Below are positions 1-9,194 of a stretch of 13,801 bases of DNA, in pieces. The position numbers were made by a program, and so were the translations under genes. The DNA lies in assembly GCA_032988165.1 (NCBI GenBank), contig JANTQF010000557.1, forward strand, positions 1 through 13,801, given 5' to 3'. Each line of letters starts with the position of its first letter. The stretch's first letter is position 1. The stretch is from Emmonsiellopsis sp. PD_33 (lineage: Eukaryota > Ascomycota > Eurotiomycetes > Onygenales > Ajellomycetaceae). The notes beneath the pieces are model-generated. The model was not told where the DNA came from, searched no databases, and saw only the letters and a program-made list of their open reading frames with translations.

Positions 1-127
1 AGTCTTATGAAATTATTTAGATGAATTTACTTCTATCTATCTTAATGACATTCTTATCTTTACTGATGAATTCTATAAGTAGCATTAAGAGTATATCTAA
101 AAAGTTCTTACCTGCCTTTATGTAATG
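1..127 (+). mobile_element. Degraded Ty3/gypsy retrotransposon fragment (reverse transcriptase core)
   Basis: Reading frame 2 gives the palm core of a Ty3/gypsy reverse transcriptase: a YLDEF stretch (14-28), then YLNDILIF (38-61), where the family has the catalytic YLDD, then an EYI-KVLTCL stretch (89-118) like the usual HI-KVL-RL. The frame is broken by stops at 8-10, 80-82, 86-88 and 98-100, several at places where the family usually has Arg, Gln or Glu. Composition is about 25% G+C by hand count (31 of 125), against roughly half in the gene that follows. TpA is frequent (19, against 17 ApT). C-to-T and G-to-A changes making stops and the D-to-N change fit repeat-induced point mutation (RIP). 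The piece lacks RNase H, integrase and LTR in this window and cannot be active. It may continue to the left of the window. Confidence 0.75.
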
Positions 128-1565
128 CCCCCCGCGGACTACAGAAAAGGTACATGTCCTGTTCAGCGAAGATGAACAGGCACTGTACAATGCGTTGGAA
201 ACTAAAACGCAGCTTCAGTTCAATAAATACCTTCGAGCGGGAACAGTCGGACGTAATTACTCCAACGTTCTTGTCTTGCTTTTGCGTCTGCGACAAGCCT
301 GCTGTCACCCACATCTCATGACTGACTTTGGAATTGACGCAAATGCTAACCTACCTGTTGAAGTCGATCTTATTGCAAATGCCAAATTGCTCCCGGACAA
401 CGTGGTTACGCGTCTGAAAGAAAATGATGATTCGGAATGTCCAGTGTGTATTGACGCAGTAGAAAACGCAATCATTTTCTTTCCTTGCGGCCACAGCACC
501 TGCGCTGAATGCTTTGCAAGAATTTCTGATCCGTCCCAGGGATTAGTCCAAGGCAACGATGGCTCTTTTGCGATCAAATGTCCAAATTGCCGTGCCCAGA
601 TTGATCCCAAAAAGATCACTGACAGTGTTTCCTTCAACAAAGTTTTCTGTCCCACTCCTGATGGGGAAAATGGGGACAATGAAGATGACGAAGATGCTGC
701 AGTAGAAGCCGCTGGTGACGACAGTGATACCGATACCGACTCTGATTCTGATGCTGATAGCTTGGCTGACTTTATTGTTGACGATGAGTACAAAAAGCCA
801 ACTGGTCTCTCCAAGAAGTCAAAGGGTCAGAAAAAGGATCGGAAAGGCAAAGGCAAGGCAGATGAGAAGCCAAAAAAGAAGTCATTGGCAGAACTAAAGA
901 AAGACGCCATGAAAAACGCCAAAGCCAAGCGAAAGTACCTTCGCCGCTTATCCAAAACCTGGGAGACCAGCGCGAAAATCGACAAGACTCTGGATCTTCT
1001 TCGCGAAGTTGAAGCTCGTGGTGAAGGAGAGAAAACCATCATCTTTAGCCAGTTCACGTCTCTGCTAGACCTTCTCGAGGTCCCCATTGTGAGAGAAGGA
1101 TGGGGCTATCGTCGTTATGATGGTAGCATGCGGCCCATGCAGCGGAATGAAGCAGTGCTTGAATTCTCGGACAATCCAGACTGCAAGATCATGCTAGTAT
1201 CTTTGAAGGCTGGGAACTCGGGACTTAACCTCGTTGCCGCTTCGCAGGTCATTATTTTTGATCCCTTCTGGAACCCTTACATAGAGGAGCAAGCCATCGA
1301 TCGTGCTCATCGGATTGGACAGTTACGGCCGGTTATGGTACATCGGATTCTAGTTAAGAATACGGTTGAGGACCGTATCTTGGATTTGCAGGATAAGAAG
1401 CGGAGGTTGATTGAGGGTGCGTTAGATGAGAAAGCGAGCCAGAATATGGGAAGACTTGGGACGCGGGAACTTGCTTACCTTTTCGTGAGTACTGCCTTTT
1501 TACCATTTGAATTCACAAAGTGATCTCTAACTGTCCTTTCTCTGCTATAGGGTGTCTCACGTTAA
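128..1565 (+). CDS. uls1: Uls1/Ris1-type SNF2 helicase with RING finger, C-terminal part only (5' end lost at retrotransposon junction; probable pseudogene)
   Basis: Two exons, about 128-1484 and 1551-1565, are joined over a 66 bp intron (GTGAGT donor, CTAAC near 1527, TATAG acceptor); the protein ends ELAYLFGVSR. Order: PPRTTEKVHV segment linking the two motor lobes (129-158), conserved LLLRLRQACCHPHL (about 270-314), a C3HC4 RING (CPVC at 438, CGHSTC near 488, CPNC at 579-590), an acidic Asp/Ser linker (660-790), a Lys-rich stretch (800-945), and the helicase C lobe with IIFSQFTS, LVSLKAGNSGLNL and QAIDRAHRIGQ. Uls1/Ris1 proteins are SUMO-targeted DNA translocases acting in chromatin and repair. 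The first lobe (Walker A, DEAH box) and the N-terminal half are missing: a TAA at 123-125 closes the frame and upstream DNA is retroelement. No suitable ATG or splice acceptor restores it. The remaining frame is undamaged, so the break is recent, misassembled, or tolerated. Rad5 or Rad16 kinship is less likely. Confidence 0.8.
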
Positions 1566-3896
1566 TCTCACCCACCGCGCAATGGCACGTTATGGAGCTA
1601 CGTGTTACTTACTAGATTCGACTCTACACTGCCACGATATACATGTCTTATTTCCTGTCAACCTCTCGATGCCCGTCAGCTCATACGATACATCCACACC
1701 ACATAAAGTACAATACATCCACATACCCCAGACGAATAGACTCACGATTTAGAGTCCTACTTCTGTTTACACACACATCCTTCCTCGTCCTCGATCCTTT
1801 CACCCCTTAACCTCATAGTCCACAATTTGCGCACCTGCAAATTGCCATTTTAATTCCTCATCACACCACCGACCAGCAACTAGGACATAAGTTTTCTTTT
1901 CCTCTTCCTTTTCTCTTCCATGTCACCCCCCTTTTTTGTTGTCTTTAGATGATACATTTCATTTTGCCCACGCAATGCTCATAATGGTCACACCCCTTTT
2001 TCCTTTTTTTTATTCTGAATCTCTACTTCTCACAACTGATCATGAATCATGTTTTCTTTCTCTTCCCTTCCTCCTGTGTACTGTTCTGCATTTTGTTCGT
2101 GTCACACATCTTTCTAATACCATCCATTCCCTTTCTCGGGCCTCGGATCCCTCCCCTTTCTTTTTTTCTCGGCGGAGACGACCAGAAAAAAAATCCGCAT
2201 TATTTTCCTTTTCCTTTCGTTACTGGAGCATACATGGTGCAAACTGGTGGGGTGGATAAACACGGCGAAAAAATTTGTGGTTTATGCTATTTTCTTTTTC
2301 TTTGAAACAAAATTCGCGGTAAGAGCAAGGGAAATACAATCAGTGACACATAATACCCCAACCGGCTCTAGGAGTTTCGGTTTCTTTCTTTTCCTTTTCT
2401 TTCCTTCTCTTTTCCCCCTTCAGACAACCTTCAGATGGCTAGGACCGGATCGGCAGGTGGGCGGGCAGCGAATGGGTCAATGGGTGGATGTTTGCCTCAA
2501 CTGCGTTGCTGTACTTTTTACTAGTCTGGGATCCAGTTTTACTCCTTTTTACATATGACATTTTCCTGTTTTCTTTTTTCCTCCTCCTCCTCCTTCTTCT
2601 TTGCACAATCCAGCTAAGTTACCTTATTGTATTTCATTCATTTCCAAGATGGGACAGGGGCTGGAGCAGCATGTATGTAATGTAAATTAAAAACCTGTTA
2701 ATAGGAGAAGAGAAAAGGGGCCGGGAGAAAGGAAGGTAAATTTATTCGTTTGTAAAAAACAAAAGAAAAGAAAGGAAAAGAAGAAGGGAAACTAGACTGG
2801 TAGTTAACTAAAATATAATAAATCAGGCAAGAGAAATGAAGGTTACATTCTTTCTTTCTTTCTTTCTTTCCCCTTCTCTCTACCCACTCGTATACTGAAG
2901 CTTTCTTTGAGCCAGAAAAGGGACTGGCTGACCTATTGCGGCAAGACTACATTAGATGGGGGCCTGGACCTTTCATAAATTGTAATTTGTGGCCCTTTGG
3001 TCTACGATCATACACATCTCAGAAGAAGATCATCGAAGTTCTTAAATAGATGAAGCTCTCCTCACTCCGCCTTTGCACACACGCGCGCTCTGCAGAGCTC
3101 GAAGAACAAACACCGCAGTTCTGGCAGAAAGGCATCCATCTCCAGTCCAATTTTCCACCAACGACGCCCACGCCCAGAGACAAAAATTACACAAGGTCTT
3201 GTGCCATGAAGGACCGGACTACTCGTTCGACGTTGAGATGTATAGTGTGATGATGGTGAGCAATTTGTCCTCACGGATATGGAGAGACTTAGAGGCGATA
3301 CTGCAGCTGAAAACGAAGGAAGACAGTCCCCAGTTGAGAATCAAGCAGCGGTTATCAAGTTCCAGCTCGCTAGTTACAACTTGAAGCTACCTAGGATGCG
3401 ACTATTTAGGCGGTGCGAAGGCACAGACAGGGACTGGAAGACAATGTTTTTGAACATGGTCTCCTTTTCGATTCATTTCATGCCATATCCCCATTTTAGG
3501 GCGGATGCTGCTTCTTTGTTGCCAGGCTCCTCAATTCGAGTATCATCATCAGGCCAAAGCACACCCTCAGTTATCAATTCCTCTGATACTGAATATTTCA
3601 TTTGCCTGGCCCAAAGCGGTGCGCAAATGTTTATTTACTACGCTGCCTGACGCTTTGCCGCTAAAGATACGAACCTGCAACTCTTGATCTGATTGTGGAC
3701 TTTACATCTCAAAAACATCATGATATTGGAGATGCCTATTTTTCTTCCCCTTGATGACAAGTGTTCGCATCATGATTATCTCGTCTATAGTATTTAATGA
3801 AGCCAAGTTCTTCATTCATTTCCCTGGTCTTCTCACAAAGCAACTTTCGACTTTTGCCAATCTCATAGTTTTATACCCCAAGACCAGATATACCAA
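1566..3896. other. Gene-poor region of 2.3 kb, no convincing coding gene
   Basis: No frame here shows a recognisable protein domain on either strand. The + strand is strongly pyrimidine-rich from about 1780 to 2650 (many runs of C/T such as 2380-2420), turns purine-rich from about 2700 to 2840, then has a TTTC microsatellite. This looks like promoter and untranslated DNA rather than exons. From about 3050 to 3650 base composition is more gene-like and several open frames of 66-123 codons overlap, the longest at 3279-3650. None matches a family I know. They could be a decayed gene, a non-coding RNA, or chance. The last 150 bases are the likely promoter and leader of the Arf-like gene at 3897. 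No tRNA-like cloverleaf or terminal repeat was seen. Confidence 0.6.
2848..2870. repeat. (TTTC)n microsatellite
   Basis: Five to six perfect copies of the tetranucleotide TTTC lie at the point where the + strand switches from purine-rich to pyrimidine-rich. It is non-coding and likely to vary in length between strains. Confidence 0.9.
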
Positions 3897-5674
3897 ATGG
3901 CAAACTTGATATCCTCCGCTGCCTCCTACACTAGAAGGCTCTTTACACCCGATAAGGAGCAGCCAATCATCTTACTGGGGCTGGACAAGGCTGGGAAAAC
4001 ATCCCTTCTCTACCGCCTTAAGACCGGGGAAAAGGTGGACACGATCCCTACGGTTGGATTCAACTGTGAGTTGGCTATCAAGACAGGCTCGGGAGTGAAA
4101 GAAGCTTATACAAGGAGTCTATAGTCGAGGTTGTCAATACCGAGGGGACTAACCTGTGCATCTGGGATCTTGGAGGTGTGTTTCTAGTCCTAAACATATG
4201 TAGCCCAAACTTGATAATAACTAACAGGCTAACAATAATGTCCCCAGGTGGTCGCCCATCTGTTCTTTATCAACACTACTTACAGACAGAGACGGCAATT
4301 CTTTTCGTTGTCGATGCCGGCGACACATCTCGCATGTCTGAGACCCTTGGCGACTTGGAGTATGTTCTCAAGCGGGCAGAAGCGAAACATCTCGCCGTCG
4401 CTTTCAACAAGCGCGATCACCCCAGTTGCAAAGAATATGACTTCCAGGAACTTGTCAAACAGGTTCGAGGGGTTATCCAGCGCAATCCAACCGACTTTCC
4501 CTGCGAGATATATGATGATCTCGACGAGCTTAGTGCCCACACGGGCGCGCAGACAGACCTTTTGCTGCAAAAACTCGTGCGAATTTCGAAATCGAAGAGC
4601 CCATCTCCAATAGATTCCACTATACCAACAAGAACCAACGCAGAAGTTCTAAGGAGATTCGCCTACAATATCCTTCGAGAAGCAAAGACAACGAACCGCC
4701 GTCGTGCAGCAATTATCAACGAAACCTTCCCGACCATCCAGTCCCATCTCATGCGCCTGCGCGCCCAGTCACCCCAAACTGCTGAGCCATACTCCATGAC
4801 ACACGCGTACTTTTGGGTTCAGATGCTCCATGCTGCCATCGAATCCCTCCCGGCCGGATCAGGTCTAGACATCACAAAGCTGAGCTTTGACAGTTTCAGA
4901 ATCTTATACCCGGACCTCTTGCCCGGAGATGACGTGTGGAAGGAGTTTTACAGCGTAACAAAATGGCACAGCGTCCCCGGGAGGATGAACGTGGCAGTCC
5001 CAGATCTCAAACCGCTTCCAAATGTACTCGAGCAACCCGATCAGAACCGGGCTGAGGATTCAGCAATGTCGACCTTAGGAGAGAAGCCCACGCATAGGGA
5101 CAGTATACCCAGCCGGCCAACGACAGAGGAGCTATTCTTCAAAGTCCGATGCGCCATCAAGGAGTCCTCGGACTCCTACACTCTCGCCGCCCACGCGCTC
5201 ATGATCCGAAACGGATTCGACGAATTAGTCAACACCCCTCCCGAATCCAGAGGCCGAGGAACATCATACGCAAGCGCAGCTTGGTACACCGTCTCCTTCC
5301 CCGCCGACAAAAAGGCATTCACCAAACTCGTATTCTGGACCCAGTTGGTGCTAGGCGCCTACAGCAGCATGGACTCGTCATTCCATCAAGCCGCCGCTGA
5401 AATCCGTCGTCATGAGCAAGGGGACAACAACAACCACAACAGCTCGAAGCGGAACGAGCTATTTTCAAGATTTCTGGATTCGAGGCCGGAGTTGTGCTGG
5501 GAGGAGTTGTGGAGGGTGTATTTTACAGAGGAGACGTGGAGGAGGAGTGTTGATTCTCCTAGGCCGTATATCCTTCCTGATCGCAGGGGGATACCGGTTT
5601 ATGTTGCGGAAACTGTGTTGAAGGTAGAGGGACTACTGACTGGGGATGTGGCAAGTGGGAAGCAGAGATACTAG
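3897..5674 (+). CDS. Arf-like small GTPase with long duplicated C-terminal extension (548 aa)
   Basis: Exons 3897-4065, 4125-4175 and 4248-5674 (introns of 59 and 72 bp; two CTAAC motifs in the second) close exactly to 548 codons. Residues 1-187 are an Arf/Arl-type G domain: P-loop GLDKAGKT (28-35), PTVGF with switch Thr52 (51-55), WDLGG (70-74), NKRD (127-130) and an SA-like G5 motif near 169-170. Arf proteins switch membrane traffic through GTP binding. Three differences stand out: residue 75 is Gly where Arf has catalytic Gln; residue 2 is Ala, so no N-myristoylation; and about 360 residues follow the G domain, against none in Arf. The extension holds two similar segments (about 204-330 and 366-520), each with an FWxQ motif (262-265, 436-439) followed by F-x3-[YR]-P-[DE]-L and a W-[KR]-x-[FY]-[FY] block (290-313, 482-504). 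They are separated by polar linkers, including an Asn/His run near 465-475. The module has no name I recognise. The start is the first ATG of the G domain. It converges with the Ran gene downstream. Confidence 0.88.
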
Positions 5675-6136
5675 AGCATAGTAGAGTCAAAAGCGAAAGA
5701 TGCCATCTCCAAGACTACGCATCATTATATATATTGGTATAAAATTTGACATTTTGGGGGGGGGATATAGTTTTTATTATTTGGCATGCCACATCACAAA
5801 TCAACAACCATTATCACCCTCCAACCATCATCATCACCATCACCATCACCATCACCATACGTCATGTCATGTTCCCAATTTTCCCCGTCTGTCTGCAGCT
5901 CTTGCTTGGTTTGGCCTGCGCTCGTCCACACAAAAAGGAGATCCATTTATTACCACAGAAGACGAAATTTTTTTTTTGTTCAGTTGTATGTGTTTTTTTC
6001 TCGTAGCCCTTGAGCAAGGCCTGAAACAGACGATCAAAAGTGGAAGAACATGTCCTATCTCTAAATCGCTCCAACTTTCCCCCTTCGCCCTAATTTTTGC
6101 GGGGACATTTTTTCATTAACAGCGTAACATATGCAT
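5675..6136. other. Intergenic region between convergent 3' ends
   Basis: It separates the stop codon of the Arf-like gene from that of the Ran gene, which face each other, so it should hold two 3' untranslated regions. Contents visible: a run of Gs near 5756-5763, a CAT/CAC trinucleotide repeat at 5826-5858, and short T runs near 5969-5978 and 5992-5999. No gene is supported. Confidence 0.7.
5826..5858. repeat. CAT/CAC trinucleotide microsatellite
   Basis: Eleven trinucleotides, starting as CAT and continuing as alternating CAC-CAT. One frame would give a His-rich peptide, but the surrounding open frame has no other protein-like feature and lies between two 3' ends, so it is read as a non-coding repeat. 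Confidence 0.85.
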
Positions 6137-7189
6137 CTAGAAATCGCCATCGTCCTCATCGGGGAGGGGCATCTTGGCGGCCTCCTCCATCTCCTTCTCG
6201 GCGATCGCCATAGCGGCAGGGTCGACCTGGGCCTCAGGGGGAGCAAGGGCAATGTCGGCGACGAATTCCTGTTCGGTAGATTAGTATTAGGTAACCAAAG
6301 GGAAGCATGGGACGGGTGCATACCAGAGTCTGGTTGCCGACGAGCTTTCTGGCGAGCCAGAGGAAGGGCTTCTCGAAGTTGTAGTTGGATTTGGCGGAGA
6401 TATCGTAGTACTGGAGGTTCTTCTTGCGGTGGAAGGTGATGGCCTTGGCCTTCACTTTTCGCTCCTTGACATCAACCTTGTTACCGCAGAGGACGATGGG
6501 GACGTTTTCGCAGACGCGAACAAGGTCACCTATAGCAAGGATGAGTTTCTGAGTGGCGGCTCTATTGAAAGGTGGAGATACTTACGGTGCCAAGAGGGGA
6601 CGTTCTTGTAGGTAATGCGGGAAGTAACGTCGAACATGATGATACCGCACTGGCCGTTGATATAGTAACCATCTCTCAGACCACCGAACTTCTCCTGTCC
6701 GGCAGTATCCCAGACATCGAACTGGATGGTGCCCAGATTCTGTTTGTATCGCGTTTGTTAGACGGGTGTTGGGTGATGACGGGGGGATTTAGGCTGGGGG
6801 AGCCTGGAGGGGCTGATGGCTGCGCACCGTGTGGAAACTGAGGGGATGGACTTCGACACCGAGGGTAGCGATGTATTTCTTCTCGAATTCACCAGTAAGA
6901 TGGCGCTTGACGAAGGTGGTCTGTTGAGAAGAGGGGCGTGTCAGCAAAGAGTGAAAATGTTGTTGATCGGCAATATCGTCAACGAATGGGCTTGTTGCTA
7001 TGGAGGGGTAGCGGGGGAGAGAGATGGTTGGGTTTTGGCAACGAAACACTCGCGAGTGAGCCCAGGACAGGATAGATAAGGGCTTCGAGGCGAAGGATCT
7101 GCTGCTCTGCATGGAAGTCTTACCTTTCCCGTACCGCCGTCACCGACGAGGACGAGCTTGAAGACAGGAGCGGTGCCAGGAGCAGCCAT
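6137..7189 (-). CDS. gsp1: GTP-binding nuclear protein Ran (Gsp1/Spi1 type, 216 aa)
   Basis: Exons on the minus strand: 7189-7124, 6920-6828, 6739-6586, 6529-6324 and 6268-6137; introns of 203, 88, 56 and 55 bp. The joined frame is 216 codons plus stop, the usual length of Ran. Ran-GTP gives direction to nuclear import and export through importins and exportins and helps organise the spindle. Visible motifs: P-loop GDGGTGKT (split by intron 1 between Lys22 and Thr23), the segment KRHLTGEFEKKYIATLGVEV, WDTAGQEKFGGLRDGYY with catalytic Gln, NKVD, SAKSNYNF, and an acidic tail ending PLPDEDDGDF, matching the DEDD-type Ran C terminus. There is no CAAX box, as expected for a soluble protein. The ATG at 7189-7187 has a good context (GCC before, G after). 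All key residues are present, so the gene looks functional. It lies tandem behind Nas2 with about 600 bp for its own promoter. Confidence 0.96.
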
Positions 7190-7791
7190 GGCGATGGAAT
7201 GTAGTGGTTGTGGGTGGATGGCAGAGATAAAGACTCAGAGGGCGTTCTCGGACAGAGACGCAAGAAGACAGGCAGAGAGGCGAGGCGTGGGTGGATGGAC
7301 AGCAGCAGCCAGCGGGAGTTGGGGGGAGTTGATGGATGAGGTTCGGGATAGATCGAGAGAGAAATAAATTTTGGAGGGAGAGAAGACTCTGCCCGCGTCG
7401 AATCGGGAAGGCGGTGACAACAAACAGGCGGCGGTCACGTGGCCTCGCCTCCCACCTCCAGGGCGAAGGGCAGGTACCTGCGACTGCACCCGTTTTGTGT
7501 GGCAGCAGAAGTACCGCCATTCTTCTTCTTTCTCTGGCTTGAAACTTGTCCATCTGTTAATTCTTTACTTCTTGGTTTGATGGTGTTTATGTTTTGCGCG
7601 TTTTACACATTCCTAGTAAATATGCGAAACAATGGAGGCCAGACAGCCGCAAACAGAACCTATCAAAAACATCATTCATTATCTCATAAAGAAAAGTATC
7701 TGCCAAATTCCTTTGCTTGTTCCCATAACTAGTCCCAGTACCGTGTTCCGTTCTATTCCCGTAACAACTAAACAATTGCACCGTGTCCATA
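7190..7791 (-). promoter_or_regulatory. Promoter and leader region of the Ran gene; Nas2 3' end
   Basis: Six hundred bases lie between the Nas2 stop and the Ran ATG, both on the minus strand. On that strand the 200 bases before the ATG are pyrimidine-rich (for example around 7345-7390), typical of the leader of a strongly expressed fungal gene. Open frames here are not in the Ran frame and resemble no protein. No clear TATA box was identified. Confidence 0.5.
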
Positions 7792-8781
7792 CTATACCAG
7801 CACAAGATGGCATCCCAGCAGTCCCCGACCTCCCCAGTTCCGCCGCGGCACCAGTGTCAGGCTGAGATTCACATCTTCTCGAACCAATTTGACAAGCACG
7901 GGGTTCTATATTGGATAACACATATTAGTCTTGCAAATATCAACAGAGTCCAAGAACGAGGCCATCAAAACTCACCCCTTCATTCCTCTGCACAACCTCC
8001 GCCACCTTACTCAGATTCTCATGATTCATCCAGTTAACATGTCCAAAGCTCCGAATCCTGTCTCCAACTTTCAACCCCGCCTGCGCCGCGGGACTCCCCT
8101 CTACCACGCTATTTACCTTCGCGAACGGCGTTTCTATAATTCCTGATTGGGGTGTTGTTTCTTCGATAACTGCGGGGTCAGTTGTCGTGGTGGTCGGGAG
8201 ACAGCTTGATGCTTCCTGTTGCTGCTGTTGCTGCTGTTCTTGAATGGTGGCGAAGCGGGCATGGACTACCTGCTCGACTTTGGCCATTACATTCTTATAG
8301 TCATTGCGGAGATGGATGATTCGGGCGCGGGTAGTGCGGACTGATTTATTTGGCGAGAGGAATCAATTAGCATGCGATCTTCTATGTTATGTCGAAGTCT
8401 TTGGGTAACTAAGCGTGGGAAATGAAACATACTCTGCGCAATATCCAGATCATCGCGGGGGTATCCATCGAACGTAGTCAGGCTCGTCGACATAGTAACT
8501 CCATGCTAAATACATCATCAGCTCCTCCATTCTCCCATTTCGTAGTCATGTATAAGCTATAACAGATATCGGCGGGGCAGAGTGTGGCGGGGGGGGCGGG
8601 GTATTCGTACAGAGTCAAGCACATCACTCAACACCTTAAGCTCCGCCTCTAGACGTGTTTTCTCCTCGAACAGCTCGTTCAGCGACAAGCTCGACACATC
8701 ACGGCCGTTTATTGCGGGCGCGGAGGTTGGCCCTGAGGGCACGGTGGGGGCGTGGATGTTGTCGTCCATTGGAATGCCCAT
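7792..8781 (-). CDS. nas2: 26S proteasome assembly chaperone Nas2/PSMD9 (p27), PDZ protein, 240 aa
   Basis: Minus-strand exons 8781-8611, 8505-8433, 8340-7976 and 7905-7792, with introns of 105, 92 and 70 bp, join to 240 codons plus stop. Nas2/PSMD9 binds the Rpt5 ATPase and helps assemble the base of the 19S proteasome cap. Residues 32-115 form the helical N-terminal domain, with LNELFEEKTRLEAELKVL followed by the family signature GYPRDDLDIAQIRTTRARI across the exon 2-3 joint. Residues 117-123 are a seven-Gln run, followed by a Thr-rich linker. Residues about 138-225 are the PDZ domain: PFAKVNSV, SPAAQAGLKVGDRI, FGHVNW, and NPVLVKLVRED after the last intron. The tail NWGGRGLLGCHLVLV keeps the family's GGRGLLGC. 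A second ATG four codons in could also serve as start. It is transcribed divergently from the RhoGEF gene and tandem with Ran. Confidence 0.93.
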
Positions 8782-9184
8782 GTCGAGGCTCGCGGGTTCG
8801 TCACGAAACCATGGCAGTGCTTGCCAGGGTCAGAGGAGGGGGGAACGGAGGATGAGCCTGCACGGCAGATAGAGGGGGGTGGGAGTATTTATGTCGTGGG
8901 GGATGTTTGCTGTTATTCGGCTGTTAAGGATTCGATATTTAGATGGATGGAGATGGGGTCTTGGCATTTCTGGATGGATTATTTATATTTGACGTCTAAA
9001 TATTTGCTGCAACCTCCAGCCGGCCTCAGCACGGATTAGATATGGAAAACTATCTTCTATGGGGTAGTTATGCTAGATATATACCTGGATGCTGGATGTT
9101 CGAATACATGCATGGCTTTGATATCTATTCCAGCCATACTAATCCATCTTCCCCCCCAGATAGGATGACACGCCCATCTCAATG

Positions 9185-9194
9185 TATATAAATA
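9185..9194 (+). promoter_or_regulatory. Candidate TATA box of the RhoGEF gene
   Basis: The sequence TATATAAATA matches the TATA consensus and lies 371 bases before the RhoGEF ATG. If used, transcription would start near 9215-9250 and give a leader of about 300 bases. Confidence 0.4.

Noticed and set aside
305..814. 169-codon open frame on the minus strand
   Set aside because: It lies opposite the RING and the acidic linker. Its Ser-rich content is the mirror of Asp/Glu codons.
195..1523. Helicase frame taken as a complete 442-aa gene ending at 1523
   Set aside because: Its apparent start is a TTG inside a conserved segment, the frame is open and homologous back to 128, and the end at 1521-1523 is read-through of a good intron. 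Splicing gives the family ending LFGVSR.
3279..3650. 123-codon open frame as a real gene
   Set aside because: No recognisable domain, codon use not distinctive, and overlapping frames of similar size; kept only as a low-interest observation.
5700..6119. 139-codon open frame with a His run
   Set aside because: The His run is a CAT/CAC microsatellite, the rest is low complexity, and it lies between two convergent 3' ends.
6921..7123. snoRNA inside Ran intron 1
   Set aside because: No paired C (RTGATGA) and D (CTGA) boxes with end pairing, and no H/ACA pattern.
7140..7553. Upstream minus-strand frame as an N-terminal extension of Ran
   Set aside because: It is in a different frame from Ran, and Ran is already full length at 216 residues with a good start context.
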